Position numbers and translations under genes: made by a program. The notes below the pieces were generated by a model. The model had not been told where the DNA came from. It made no database searches and saw nothing but the letters and a program-made list of their open reading frames with translations. From Cyanobium sp. T1B-Tous (lineage in GTDB: Bacteria; Cyanobacteriota; Cyanobacteriia; PCC-6307; Cyanobiaceae), in contig NZ_JAGQBE010000020.1 of NCBI RefSeq assembly GCF_024345475.1, positions 1 to 36,659 on the forward strand: a DNA stretch of 36,659 bases, read 5' to 3'. This document shows, in pieces, positions 1 through 7,939 of the stretch (within the stretch, counting starts at the first letter, position 1; each line of letters starts with the position of its first letter).

Positions 1-89
1 CAGGGCAGCGACAACACCATGCCGCAGAACCCGTAGAGGGGGAGCAACCAGGCGAGTTGGATCGGAAGTGGCAGGGGTGGGGCGAACAA
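1..89 (-). CDS. N-terminus of probable NDH-1 subunit NdhF (CO2-uptake type), cut by window edge
   Basis: On the minus strand an open frame begins at a TTG around position 89 and runs off the left edge. The first residues are Pro-rich, followed by a hydrophobic stretch containing AWLLPLYGFCGMVLSLP. This resembles the first membrane helix of NdhF/NuoL-type proton-pumping subunits. In alpha-cyanobacteria the cso operon is commonly followed by ndhF/ndhD/chp genes of the CO2-uptake NDH-1 complex, so the context fits. Only about 29 residues are visible, there is no obvious Shine-Dalgarno sequence, and the start codon is a guess. The family is inferred from the helix and the location rather than from a diagnostic motif. 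Confidence 0.45.
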   Translation of the reverse strand, partial: MFAPPLPLPIQLAWLLPLYGFCGMVLSLP

Positions 90-179
90 AGGGGGGAGGG
101 AAGGCCGTCGATCGGCGGTGTTCGAAGGGAACAGGTCAGCCGGCGGCGGACTCTAGAAGCCAGCCGCGGAATCCGGGAA

Positions 180-647
180 CTAGAAGGTGGCCCGATCCAT
201 CGACGGATCGTGGTTGGGGGCCAGGCTGCGCAGCCAAGCGCCCAGCTCCTCACCGTGATGTTGTTCGTCCGTCCAGAGGCCGTGGAAGAAAGCCTCGCTG
301 GCACCATCGCCCACGAGCACGCAGAAGCGCACCGCCTCGGCGTAATGCTGAATCAGGTCGGCCTCGAGGACGAGGTCGAGCCGCAGCAAGCCCGCCAGAT
401 CGGGGGCATGGCCCACGGGCCGCAGCTGGGAGGCAGCCGGTGCCACCCCGAAGGCCAGCATCCGCTGCACAATCTGCTCGGCGTGCTGCAGTTCCTCCAC
501 GGTTTCGCGACGGAAACGGGTGGCCGCCTCAGCATTGCCCCAGAGCTCCACGAGGGAGGCCTGGGTCATGTACTGCTGAACGGCAGAGAGCTCAAGGCTC
601 AGGGCGCGACCGAGATAACCCAGGACGCGCGGATGAACGGCGCCCAT
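180..647 (-). CDS. Ferritin-like di-iron protein of the cso operon (bacterioferritin-like)
   Basis: This is a 155-residue, helix-rich protein with a full ferritin-type di-iron ligand set: E19, E52 with H55 (ExxH), E95, and E128 with H131 (ExxH). Bacterioferritin-like genes are known at the distal end of alpha-carboxysome operons, but their role there is unsettled. It may handle iron or oxygen near the carboxysome, or may simply be co-expressed. The start ATG lies 5 bases after the csoS1E stop, so it is almost certainly co-transcribed. The 90 bases between its stop and the next gene hold only a weak 4-bp hairpin (104-116). I see no heme-binding Met in the place typical of true bacterioferritin, so a non-heme ferritin-like or rubrerythrin-like protein is equally possible. 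Confidence 0.85.
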   Translation of the reverse strand: MGAVHPRVLGYLGRALSLELSAVQQYMTQASLVELWGNAEAATRFRRETVEELQHAEQIVQRMLAFGVAPAASQLRPVGHAPDLAGLLRLDLVLEADLIQHYAEAVRFCVLVGDGASEAFFHGLWTDEQHHGEELGAWLRSLAPNHDPSMDRATF

Positions 648-652
648 GGGGA

Positions 653-1303
653 TCAGAGACGGCGGATGGTGGCGGTACCGGTGAGGGCAGGCTCCACTTC
701 ACTGTGGGGACGGGCAATGATGTGGGCTGCCACCAGGCCGTCACCAACGCGCTCACAGGCATCGGCACCGGCGCGAACGGCGGCGTTCACCGCACCGGTT
801 TCGCCGCGGACCATCACGGTGACGTAGCCGCCGCCGACGAACTCGCGGGCGATCAGGGTCACTTCAGCCGCTTTGGTCATGGCGTCAGCGGCTTCAATCG
901 CCGGCACCAAGCCACGGGTTTCGATCATGCCGAGGGCGATGCCCTGAATGGAAGGAGCCATGGCGTTGCTGCGCGAAGGGGTGGATGGACGGTTGGTACC
1001 GGCGCCGCCGCCGGTACCGGATGGGGTGGCACTGGAGCGACGGGTCGTGCTGGAGGCACGGCCGCCACTGGCCTTGGCGGCAGCCTTGGGAGCTGCCTTG
1101 GCCGCCGGTTTCGCAGCGGCTTTAGCCACTGCAGCCGGTTTGGCCGCCGCTGCCGGCAGGGCCTTGGGGGCCGCTGCCGCAGGGGTTGAGCCAGCCGCCG
1201 CCGTGCCAGTCGCCGGCGTGGTGCCAGCTGCCGCTGCCGCCGCAGGGGCGGGTTTGGCAGCGGCAGCTGCGCTGGGAGTGGGTCGGGGAGTGGGGGTGGC
1301 CAT
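653..1303 (-). CDS. csoS1E: Alpha-carboxysome shell protein with long N-terminal extension (CsoS1E)
   Basis: The protein has 216 residues. Residues 1-120 form a low-complexity Ala/Pro/Lys/Ser/Thr-rich, presumably disordered extension with repeated AAKPA-like units. Residues 121-209 form one BMC (hexamer-forming shell) domain. That domain differs from CsoS1 in this window (7940-8254) at only three of 89 positions (R to T, R to S, N to T). CsoS1E is an established picocyanobacterial variant thought to be a minor shell protein. Its tail would project from a hexamer, toward the lumen or the cytosol. The ATG at 1303 follows a 63-base gap holding two hairpins, which may lower its expression relative to the genes upstream. 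The basic Ala/Pro/Lys tail resembles histone-H1-like or linker sequences in composition only. Confidence 0.92.
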   Translation of the reverse strand: MATPTPRPTPSAAAAAKPAPAAAAAAGTTPATGTAAAGSTPAAAAPKALPAAAAKPAAVAKAAAKPAAKAAPKAAAKASGGRASSTTRRSSATPSGTGGGAGTNRPSTPSRSNAMAPSIQGIALGMIETRGLVPAIEAADAMTKAAEVTLIAREFVGGGYVTVMVRGETGAVNAAVRAGADACERVGDGLVAAHIIARPHSEVEPALTGTATIRRL

Positions 1304-1342
1304 GGCTCAGGGGGTTGGGGGCTGGTGGGATGACAGGACGAC

Positions 1343-1360
1343 CGGGTAGCGAGCTACCCG
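1343..1360 (-). other. Intercistronic RNA hairpin between csoS4B and csoS1E
   Basis: CGGGTAGC (1343-1350) and GCTACCCG (1353-1360) are perfect 8-base inverted arms separated by two bases. Allowing a four-base loop, this gives a 7-bp GC-rich stem in the cso transcript just after csoS4B. A second small hairpin (ACGGC/GCCGT, 1362-1374) has the csoS4B stop codon in its three-base loop. No U-tract follows, so these look more like mRNA-stabilising or processing structures than a rho-independent terminator. Their effect is inferred. Confidence 0.6.
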
Positions 1361-1366
1361 AACGGC

Positions 1367-1618
1367 CTAGCCGTCTGGCTCCCAGAAATCGATGATTCCG
1401 CCGATCGTCAGATCGGTCTGCACCTCGGGATTGCCGCAGGCAAAGCGCGCCGCCGAGCCGCTGGCGGTAAACACCCAGTTGCCCGGGGAGGCCCCAACGG
1501 GATCGACGGCGACGCTGAGTTTGCCCTTGGGGGTGCGCAGCACGCGCAGGTTGGAGTGTTCGAGACCGGGCACCCGCTGGGTGCACACCAAAGAGCCCGT
1601 GACCTGCATGATTTCCAT
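1367..1618 (-). CDS. csoS4B: Alpha-carboxysome vertex (pentamer) protein CsoS4B
   Basis: This 83-residue protein belongs to the CcmL/EutN (BMC-P) family, whose pentamers cap the twelve vertices of the icosahedral shell. It has the family's short beta-rich fold, with a conserved DPVGASPGNWV segment and the terminal TIGGIIDFWE segment. Its ATG at 1618-1616 shares one base with the TAA stop of csoS4A, so the two vertex proteins are probably translationally coupled. The two paralogues lie side by side as in other alpha-carboxysome operons. The stop codon sits in the loop of a small hairpin. Confidence 0.95.
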   Translation of the reverse strand: MEIMQVTGSLVCTQRVPGLEHSNLRVLRTPKGKLSVAVDPVGASPGNWVFTASGSAARFACGNPEVQTDLTIGGIIDFWEPDG

Positions 1619-1917
1619 TACTTGGCCCCTCCCGCTGGTGTCGAAGGAGCAGCCGGGGAGGGGGCCTTGCCCGCCTCGGGATCCCAGTGGTCGATGATGC
1701 CGACGATCGTCAGATCGCTCGGGTACGACTTGCTGCCGGCCGCTTCACGGGCCGCGGAACTGCCCACGCAGATCACCCAGTCACCGGGGATGCAGCCCAC
1801 CGCATCCACGGCCACCTTCTGGGTGCTGCCGTCGAGCACCACCTGCAGGTGCTTGTGCTCGAAATCGGGAATGCGGTTGGTGGAAACCAGCGGCTTGATC
1901 ACCTTGCAGATCAACAT
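1618..1917 (-). CDS. csoS4A: Alpha-carboxysome vertex (pentamer) protein CsoS4A
   Basis: This 99-residue CcmL/EutN-family shell pentamer starts MLICKVIKPLVSTNR and carries the conserved DAVGCIPGDWVICVG and TIVGIIDHWD segments. It differs from CsoS4B by an extra Pro/Ala-rich C-terminal tail of about 15 residues (AGKAPSPAAPSTPAGG), whose role is unknown. The start ATG at 1917 comes one base after the csoSCA stop, and the stop overlaps the csoS4B start. Tight packing of csoSCA-csoS4A-csoS4B implies one mRNA and coupled translation. Confidence 0.95.
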   Translation of the reverse strand: MLICKVIKPLVSTNRIPDFEHKHLQVVLDGSTQKVAVDAVGCIPGDWVICVGSSAAREAAGSKSYPSDLTIVGIIDHWDPEAGKAPSPAAPSTPAGGAK

Positions 1918-1918
1918 G

Positions 1919-3460
1919 TCAGTGCCCTCCTCCGCTCGCGAATGTGATGGTGGAACCTACCGCCTCAGCTGGGGTGTGGCGGTCCTGATCCCGCACGGTG
2001 AGCAGGGCATGCAGCAAGCCCTGTTCAAAGAGGTCGGGATAGCGGTTTTCCATGGCCGCCTGCACCCGCTCACAGTTGCGGATGGCCCGCTCCCGGGCGC
2101 CCGGCACCTGACTGTTGTAATCGAAGCGAACCACCACGGGCACCGGCAGACCACGGGAGACATTCAGACCCTTGAAGATCTTCACGCCCACATCCAGATC
2201 CGGCGCGCCTTCTTCCACCGTGTCCATGTAGGCGAAGTAGGTGAGATTGCGCAGGTGGATCTCCTTGAAACCGATTCCCACGCCGATGAAGCGTTCGGCG
2301 TGGCCGGCATCGGCGTAGCTGCCGCCGTGCACCTGGCGCACGTAATCGATCTGGGAGAGGTTGTGCTCCAGCAGGCGGGCAATCAGCTTCACCATGCCGG
2401 GATCGGGGCTGCTGGCGGCCGCCTGCTCCACCATCGCGAGGATGCGGGCGCGGCCCTCCTCGGGATTGAGATGCCGGGTGGCGTCATAGACCGCCTGGGC
2501 GTCCAGCCAACGCTCCAGGTTGGTGCTGCCGTCCATGCCGGGCACATGCAGGCGGATGGTGTCGGTATCGGTGTCGATGCCCATCAACAGCAGATCCACC
2601 GACGCTCCGCAGCAGAAGCTGTTTTCCACCGCCTGCTGGAAATCCTTGAGCCGTGAGAGGCCACAGGAGGCCGCCAGGGCGTCATCGCTGCCGTGGGCGG
2701 CGCACCCTTCGTGCTGGGGATCCTTGGAACTGAAGTGGTAAAGCACCACCTTCAGATAGCGGGTGTCGTCGTGGGCTGGATTGGGCAGCCCTTCGCGGTA
2801 GCGGCGGTGCTCGGTCTTCACCCAGCGATTCACCGTGTTCTCGACATCGAACAGGGCCCCGGCGTGGGAGCGGCGCCGCACCGAACTGAAGGGAACCCTC
2901 AGGGCATAGGCCACCGCATGGGCCAGTCGGCCATCGGCGCAGGGCGTGATGTCGAGCAGGTGAAAACCGCAGGAGAGCAGAAACGCATTGAACGCTTCAC
3001 CGGCGGGACTGCCGGGCTTGCCCGCCAACGGATCGTGCTGGAAGAAGGCGTCGCTGGTCTGCTCGTAGGTTTCGAACAGGCACCAGGCAAACAGGGTGCG
3101 CATGTCCAATTGGCTCACCCAGGCCTTCTCCAGGATCGGCAGGGGGAGCTCAAAGCCCAGCTCAGCCCGGGCCAGTCGCTGGGCCTGCTCGATGAAATCA
3201 GGCTCGTGCTGGAGCGCGGAAAGGCGCTTGAGCACGGGCACGATCCGATCGAAGGCTCCTTTCACCTGCTCGTCGTAGGCCTGCAGGGTCGCATTGGCCT
3301 GACGATCCGTGAGGGGATGGAGACCCACCGCTCCCGCCCTTCCCATGCGTCCGCCAGCGAGGGCCAGGGAGGGCTCGCCCGTGCTGGCGCCGCTGGGGCG
3401 ACGGCGGGGAGCCGTCGGAGCCAGGGGGCGATAGGGAGTGGACGAGCGACGGGGGGGCAT
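1919..3460 (-). CDS. csoSCA: Carboxysomal carbonic anhydrase CsoSCA (CsoS3), beta-type
   Basis: This 513-residue carbonic anhydrase converts bicarbonate to CO2 for Rubisco inside the alpha-carboxysome. Residues 1-45 are a basic, Pro/Ser-rich disordered stretch; in this family the N-terminus attaches the enzyme to Rubisco. A helical domain follows, then the catalytic domain. Cys174 with the Asp176/Arg178 pair (in ITPCADGRLAHA), His242 and Cys253 (in a YHF...HEGC segment) match the family's zinc ligands and catalytic dyad. The C-terminal half is the degenerate second carbonic-anhydrase domain typical of CsoSCA. The ATG at 3460 lies 7 bases after the csoS2 stop. Homologues from Cyanobium are reported to be regulated by RuBP; I cannot judge that here. 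Confidence 0.96.
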   Translation of the reverse strand: MPPRRSSTPYRPLAPTAPRRRPSGASTGEPSLALAGGRMGRAGAVGLHPLTDRQANATLQAYDEQVKGAFDRIVPVLKRLSALQHEPDFIEQAQRLARAELGFELPLPILEKAWVSQLDMRTLFAWCLFETYEQTSDAFFQHDPLAGKPGSPAGEAFNAFLLSCGFHLLDITPCADGRLAHAVAYALRVPFSSVRRRSHAGALFDVENTVNRWVKTEHRRYREGLPNPAHDDTRYLKVVLYHFSSKDPQHEGCAAHGSDDALAASCGLSRLKDFQQAVENSFCCGASVDLLLMGIDTDTDTIRLHVPGMDGSTNLERWLDAQAVYDATRHLNPEEGRARILAMVEQAAASSPDPGMVKLIARLLEHNLSQIDYVRQVHGGSYADAGHAERFIGVGIGFKEIHLRNLTYFAYMDTVEEGAPDLDVGVKIFKGLNVSRGLPVPVVVRFDYNSQVPGARERAIRNCERVQAAMENRYPDLFEQGLLHALLTVRDQDRHTPAEAVGSTITFASGGGH

Positions 3461-3467
3461 CAGGGAT

Positions 3468-5861
3468 TCAGCCGCGGGCTCCGCCGGAGACGGTGATCAG
3501 GGAACCGGCGGTGGTGTTGCCACTGGACCCGGTGACCCGGCTTACCGGTTCGGGACGCTCCTCATTGCGCTTGGCCTGGAACGCCGGCATGGCCGCCATC
3601 GAACCGGGACGGGTCGGGTTGCGACGGCGGGCAGAGACACCCTCCGTTCCCGTGACCCGCTCACCCCGATCCCAATCGTCGCCGGTGATCTTCAGTCCAG
3701 CCGAGATCCCTTCGCCGGTGACCCGGGAGATGGGTCGGGCATCCTCATCGACGCTCACGGGAGCTGCCATGGGGCTGCGCTGAATCGGAGCACGCTCGAT
3801 CGGACCGCGGGAGAGCTGGGAACCGCGGCGGTCGAAACGGAACTGCTCGGTGCCGGTGACCTTGTCACCGGCCATGTCAAAAGGGCCGGTAACCCTGCCA
3901 CCCTGCTCGTAGCTGTTGCCGGTGACGGAGCCACTGCGTTCTCGCCCCACCTGGGCCGCCCTAGCGGGCGACTGAATGCTGAACTGTTGCCAGGGCTGGC
4001 CACCATCCAGGGCCTGGGGGAAATCGGCGTCCTGCGCAGCGGCGGCACCACAGGCTTCCACCAGCTGGTCGTTGCCGATGTAGGGGGTGCCGGTGACCGC
4101 CTCACAGGCCCCACGCTCAGCGCCGGTCATCACCCCGCCGATCCCGGGCTGGATGCCGCTCATCCGATTGGAGCCCCGCACGGGAGTGCGTTGGCGGATG
4201 GCGCCCACGGCCTTGCCGTTGCAGAAATCCCCTGCCTGCTCGAGGCCGGCGTAGGGGGTGCCGGTGACCACCTTGCAGGTGCCGGGCTCATCGCCGGTCA
4301 CGTTGGTGGAGCGGCCGGTGCGGGTGCCGCTCACCACCTGGGCCTTGTTGGTGACACTGAAGCCAACCTTGGGGGCCTCCGGAGCGGGCTTGGTGCCGCA
4401 GAAGTCGGCGTACTGCTGGCTCCCCACGTATTCATCGCCCGTGACCAGACGGCAGCTGCCGGGCTCATCGCCGGTGACGTGCTCGCTGCGGCCCACATGG
4501 GTGCCGGTGATGCCGGTGCCGCGGAGGGTGTGCAGGCTGGCCACCTTGGTGGGGGCGCGGCCGGTCACCTGGCTTTGATCAGCCACGTATTGGGTGCCGG
4601 TGAGCTGCTTGCCGGAACCGGGCTCATCGCCGGTCACCTTGCTGGAACGGCCCACCATCACCCCGGAGACAGGCTGGCCGCCGAGGGTCTGGCTGCGGCC
4701 CACCTTGCGGGGGGAGGGGTTGGTGCCGCCGCAGTAGGCGGCGGATTGGTTGGCGGACACGTATTCGGTGCCGGTGACGTTTTTGCAGGTGCCGGGCTCA
4801 TCGCCGGTGACCTTTTCGGAACGACCGACTTCGTTGCCGGTGACCCGGTTGCCATGGGTGGTGGCCGTGACCCGCACCTTGGCGGGCTGGGAAGCGACGG
4901 GACCGCTCTGGCAGAAGGTTTGGAACACCTCGGCGCCGAGATACTCGGTGCCGGTGATGGCGCGGCAGGTGGCCGCTTCGTTGCCGGTGGTCTTGGCGGA
5001 GCGGTTGGCCTGGGTGCCGGTGACCACCTGGCCGGAGCTGGTTTCACTCACACCCACTTTCCAATGGGCGTCGCTGGCGGCGGATTGCTTGGCGCCATGG
5101 CGATTGGGGCCGGAGGGGCGGGTCCCACCACTGCGGGAGGAGCCGGCACTGCCAACCTTGGCCCGCAGCTCCCGCACCTTCTGGGAAAGCTCGCGGGCGC
5201 TCATGTCGGGGTTGCCCTGACGGGACACGGTCGCCGCCGTGGTGCTCCTGGGCGTGTTGGCGGACTTGCCGCGCTTGGAGAGGGCTTCGCGACGGGCCAG
5301 CACCAGGGCCCGACTGGGATCGCGCTGGGCGGTGCGCTTCGGCGTGGAGCGGCGTTCGGCGCCCTGGCCGGCGCGGCTGCTGAGGCTGCTCAGGGCCGGA
5401 GCGGCTTGGCGGGATTCGCCCAGACACTTGCAGGGCTTTTCAGCCGCAGGAGCCGCCGGAGCGGGGGTGACAGCTGCGGGGGCGGATTTCGCCAGATCGG
5501 TGCGGGTGCGATCGGTGGAGGAATCGGCACGCTTGCCGCGCTTGGAGAGGGCTTCACGCCGAGCTAGCACCAGATCGCGGCTGGGGTTGGCGATCGGACG
5601 GGCTGCAGTGCGGTGGCTGCCGCTGGATGGAGCCGCCAGGCTGCGGCTGGGGGCGGCAGGCGCTGCGGCCCTGGCCGCAGCTGGAGTTGGGGCCGTGGGA
5701 GCGGACTCAACCGCAGCAGCAGCGGTACGGGTAGGCCGGGCATCCTCCACCGAGCGCACACGGCTCGGACCGGAGGTGAACCGGCTGGCGGCTTTCTTGC
5801 CACCGTTGGTGAGGGCCCTACGGCGCTCCAGAGCTGCTTCCCGGCTGGATGTGCTGGCCAT
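3468..5861 (-). CDS. csoS2: Carboxysome assembly scaffold CsoS2
   Basis: This 797-residue, largely disordered scaffold links Rubisco to the shell. The N-region has three clear Arg/Lys-rich helical repeats (around residues 7-24, 93-111 and 182-201, core LARREALSKRGK) plus a weaker fourth. In CsoS2 these bind Rubisco. The middle region has about six repeats of roughly 50 residues, each with VTG/ITG motifs (for example GRSEKVTGDEPGTCK...VTGTEY) and usually a Cys pair. The C-region has further VTG motifs and a conserved tail ending VTGSSGNTTAGSLITVSGG, which anchors to the shell. The third middle repeat lacks its cysteines. I see no convincing slippery heptamer plus hairpin for the A/B frameshift known in Halothiobacillus. 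The gene lies 118 bases downstream of cbbS, across a hairpin. Confidence 0.97.
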   Translation of the reverse strand: MASTSSREAALERRRALTNGGKKAASRFTSGPSRVRSVEDARPTRTAAAAVESAPTAPTPAAARAAAPAAPSRSLAAPSSGSHRTAARPIANPSRDLVLARREALSKRGKRADSSTDRTRTDLAKSAPAAVTPAPAAPAAEKPCKCLGESRQAAPALSSLSSRAGQGAERRSTPKRTAQRDPSRALVLARREALSKRGKSANTPRSTTAATVSRQGNPDMSARELSQKVRELRAKVGSAGSSRSGGTRPSGPNRHGAKQSAASDAHWKVGVSETSSGQVVTGTQANRSAKTTGNEAATCRAITGTEYLGAEVFQTFCQSGPVASQPAKVRVTATTHGNRVTGNEVGRSEKVTGDEPGTCKNVTGTEYVSANQSAAYCGGTNPSPRKVGRSQTLGGQPVSGVMVGRSSKVTGDEPGSGKQLTGTQYVADQSQVTGRAPTKVASLHTLRGTGITGTHVGRSEHVTGDEPGSCRLVTGDEYVGSQQYADFCGTKPAPEAPKVGFSVTNKAQVVSGTRTGRSTNVTGDEPGTCKVVTGTPYAGLEQAGDFCNGKAVGAIRQRTPVRGSNRMSGIQPGIGGVMTGAERGACEAVTGTPYIGNDQLVEACGAAAAQDADFPQALDGGQPWQQFSIQSPARAAQVGRERSGSVTGNSYEQGGRVTGPFDMAGDKVTGTEQFRFDRRGSQLSRGPIERAPIQRSPMAAPVSVDEDARPISRVTGEGISAGLKITGDDWDRGERVTGTEGVSARRRNPTRPGSMAAMPAFQAKRNEERPEPVSRVTGSSGNTTAGSLITVSGGARG

Positions 5862-5937
5862 GTCCGCCCGTCGAATGGAATTTCTGAAAAGGTGCGATCA
5901 GTCCGCAGCGCGAACCGACCCGCGAAGAAAGGGGATG

Positions 5938-5964
5938 GGGGTCCCGGTGTTCAACCAGGACCCC
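5938..5964 (-). other. Intercistronic RNA hairpin between cbbS and csoS2
   Basis: GGGGTCC (5938-5944) and GGACCCC (5958-5964) are perfect 7-base inverted arms around a 13-base loop in the 118-base gap between cbbS and csoS2. It has no U-tract. It could protect the 3' end of an abundant cbbLS mRNA or partly attenuate read-through into csoS2. That role is inferred from position only. Confidence 0.55.
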
Positions 5965-5979
5965 ACAGGGTGCTGAGAA

Positions 5980-6321
5980 TCAGCGACCTTCGAACACCAC
6001 GAAGCAGGCACCCTGGCTTTGGGTGTAGGCGTCGTAGCCCACCAGGCGCACGTGGTGGTCGGGGTAGGCGCGGTGGCAAGCCTCGAGCTCACTCACGATC
6101 ACACCCAGATCCTTCTCGCCGAAGAAGGGCAGCTTCCAGAACGACCAGTAGGTCGCCATGGAATTGCTGGGATGGACGTGCTCAACGAGCGGGCTCCAAC
6201 CCTGGGCAATGATGTAGGCAATTTGGTCGTAGATCTCGTCCTGGGTCATCGGCGGGAGGAAGCCGAAGGTCTCCAGGGTGGCGACTGTTTGGTAGTCACC
6301 CACGGTGCTCTTGAAAGGCAT
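5980..6321 (-). CDS. cbbS: Rubisco small subunit, form IA
   Basis: This 113-residue small subunit caps the L8S8 Rubisco holoenzyme. It shows the standard features: the LPPMTQDEIYDQIAYII segment near residue 22, the SNSMATYWSFWKLPFFG segment in the middle, and a C-terminal beta strand with GACFVVFEGR. It lacks the long beta-A/B loop of plant enzymes, as expected for bacterial form I. The ATG at 6321 was chosen because the aligned family start MPFKSTVGDYQT begins there; an in-frame upstream extension is not conserved-looking. It lies 128 bases after the cbbL stop, with a hairpin between them, and upstream of csoS2. Confidence 0.97.
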   Translation of the reverse strand: MPFKSTVGDYQTVATLETFGFLPPMTQDEIYDQIAYIIAQGWSPLVEHVHPSNSMATYWSFWKLPFFGEKDLGVIVSELEACHRAYPDHHVRLVGYDAYTQSQGACFVVFEGR

Positions 6322-6348
6322 GGGGATCCTGTTGTGGATGGAATGGTT

Positions 6349-6369
6349 GAACCCTGATTCCAAGGGTTC
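6349..6369 (-). other. Intercistronic RNA hairpin between cbbL and cbbS
   Basis: GAACCCT (6349-6355) and AGGGTTC (6363-6369) form a perfect 7-bp stem with a 7-base loop in the 128-base cbbL-cbbS spacer, about 30 bases ahead of the cbbS start. There is no U-tract. It may stabilise or process the mRNA; function is inferred. Confidence 0.55.
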
Positions 6370-6449
6370 GGATCGCGTTCACTGGAGCGGTCTGGGCGAG
6401 AACGGGGGCACCGAAGAGTCGGAAGCCGCCCATTCCCAACCGACGAACC

Positions 6450-7862
6450 TCAGTTGACGTCGAGCTTGTCGACGGTGTCGAACTCGAACTTGATTTCCTT
6501 CCAGGTCTCCAGGGCGATCGCCAGCTCGGGGCTGTGCTTCGCAGCTTCCAGAAGGATGTCGCGACCTTCACGCTCGATCTCGCGACCGGCGTTACGGGCC
6601 TTGACGCAGGCCTCAAGAGCCACCCGGTTGGCAGCAGCACCAGCGGCGGAACCCCAGGGGTGACCGTGGGTACCACCACCGAACTGCAGCACCGAGTCGT
6701 CGCCGAAGATGGCCACGAGGGCGGGCATGTGCCACACGTGGATACCGCCGGAGGCCACGGCGAACACGCCGCCCATGGAGCCCCAGTCCTGGTCGAAGAA
6801 GTTACCGCGGCTGCGATCTTCGGGAACGAAGGATTCGCGCAGCTGGTCGATGTAGCCGAGGGTCGACTGACGGTCGCCTTCGAGCTTGCCGACCACGGTG
6901 CCGGTGTGGAGCTGGTCACCACCGGAGAGACGCAGGCACTTGGCCAGCACACGGAAGTGAATGCCGTGCTTGGGGTGACGGTCAATCACCGCGTGCATGG
7001 CACGGTGAATGTGCAGCAGCATGCCGTTCTTACGGCACCACTTGGCCAGACCGGTGTTGGCCGTGAAGCCGCCGGTGATGTAGTCGTGCATGATGATGGG
7101 CTGGCCCAGTTCTTTGGCGAACTCGGCACGCTCATACATCTCCTCAGGAGTGGCGGCGGTGCAGTTGAGGTAGTGCCCCTTCTTCTCGCCGGTTTCCTGT
7201 TCGGCCAGCTTCACAGCTTCAGCCACGAACTCGAAACGGTTCTGCCAGCGCTGGAAGGGCTGGGAGTTGATGTTCTCGTCGTCCTTGGTGAAGTCGAGAC
7301 CGCCACGGAGGCACTCGTACACCACCCGGCCGTAGTTCTTACCGCTCAGGCCGAGCTTCGGCTTGATGGTGCAACCCAGCAGGGGACGGCCGTACTTGTT
7401 CATCCGGTCGCGCTCCACGACGATGCCGTTCGGGGGACCCATGCAGGTCTTGATGAACGCCATCGGGAAGCGGATGTCTTCCAGACGCAGGTGGCGCAGG
7501 GCCTTGAAGCCGAACACGTTGCCGACCAGGGAGGTCAGCACGTTGGTGATGGAGCCTTCCTCGAACAGGTCAAGGGGATAGGCGATGAAGGCATAGAAGG
7601 ATTCCTTGTCGCCAGGAACGTCTTCGATGCGGTAGCAACGGCCTTTGTAGAAGTCGAGATCGGTGAGGAGCTCGGACCACACGGTGGACCAGGTGCCGGT
7701 GGAGGATTCTGCGGCCACAGCTGCGGCGACTTCTTCCTTGGGCACACCTTCCTGGCCGGTGCACTTGAAGCAGGCCAGCAGGTCGGTGTCTAGGGGGACG
7801 TAATCAGGAGTCCAATACGTGTCGCGGTACTCCTTGACCCCGGCGTCGTACTTCTTAGCCAT
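6450..7862 (-). CDS. cbbL: Rubisco large subunit, form IA
   Basis: This 470-residue enzyme carboxylates RuBP in the carboxysome lumen. Active-site landmarks are all present: [16 protein letters not shown] (catalytic Lys167), [11 protein letters not shown] with Lys193 for carbamylation, the [14 protein letters not shown] and HIHRAMHAV segments, [18 protein letters not shown] (loop 6), and [11 protein letters not shown]. The sequence type and its place between csoS1 and cbbS in a cso operon identify proteobacterial-type form IA, the hallmark of alpha-cyanobacteria. The start [12 protein letters not shown] is the family start, 77 bases after the csoS1 stop. Expression should be the highest of the operon. 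Confidence 0.99.
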   Translation of the reverse strand: MAKKYDAGVKEYRDTYWTPDYVPLDTDLLACFKCTGQEGVPKEEVAAAVAAESSTGTWSTVWSELLTDLDFYKGRCYRIEDVPGDKESFYAFIAYPLDLFEEGSITNVLTSLVGNVFGFKALRHLRLEDIRFPMAFIKTCMGPPNGIVVERDRMNKYGRPLLGCTIKPKLGLSGKNYGRVVYECLRGGLDFTKDDENINSQPFQRWQNRFEFVAEAVKLAEQETGEKKGHYLNCTAATPEEMYERAEFAKELGQPIIMHDYITGGFTANTGLAKWCRKNGMLLHIHRAMHAVIDRHPKHGIHFRVLAKCLRLSGGDQLHTGTVVGKLEGDRQSTLGYIDQLRESFVPEDRSRGNFFDQDWGSMGGVFAVASGGIHVWHMPALVAIFGDDSVLQFGGGTHGHPWGSAAGAAANRVALEACVKARNAGREIEREGRDILLEAAKHSPELAIALETWKEIKFEFDTVDKLDVN

Positions 7863-7939
7863 GAGTGATTCTCCGGTTGGGTCGAAAAAGGTGAATGGTT
7901 GTGGGTGCCGAACGGTTCAGCGCTCAGGCCTTACACCAC

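Noticed and set aside
4779-4786. A run of five A residues on the coding strand of csoS2 (in TCKNV) as a possible -1 frameshift site.
   Set aside because: The heptamer does not fit X-XXY-YYZ, and no convincing downstream hairpin was found; CsoS2 reads through as one long product.
3438-5567. 709-codon open frame on the plus strand opposite csoS2.
   Set aside because: A shadow of the repetitive VTG-rich csoS2 sequence; it only looks repetitive because csoS2 is.
6514-6521. GCGATCGC octamer (HIP1) in cbbL.
   Set aside because: A single copy inside a coding sequence; no sign of HIP1 enrichment in the window.
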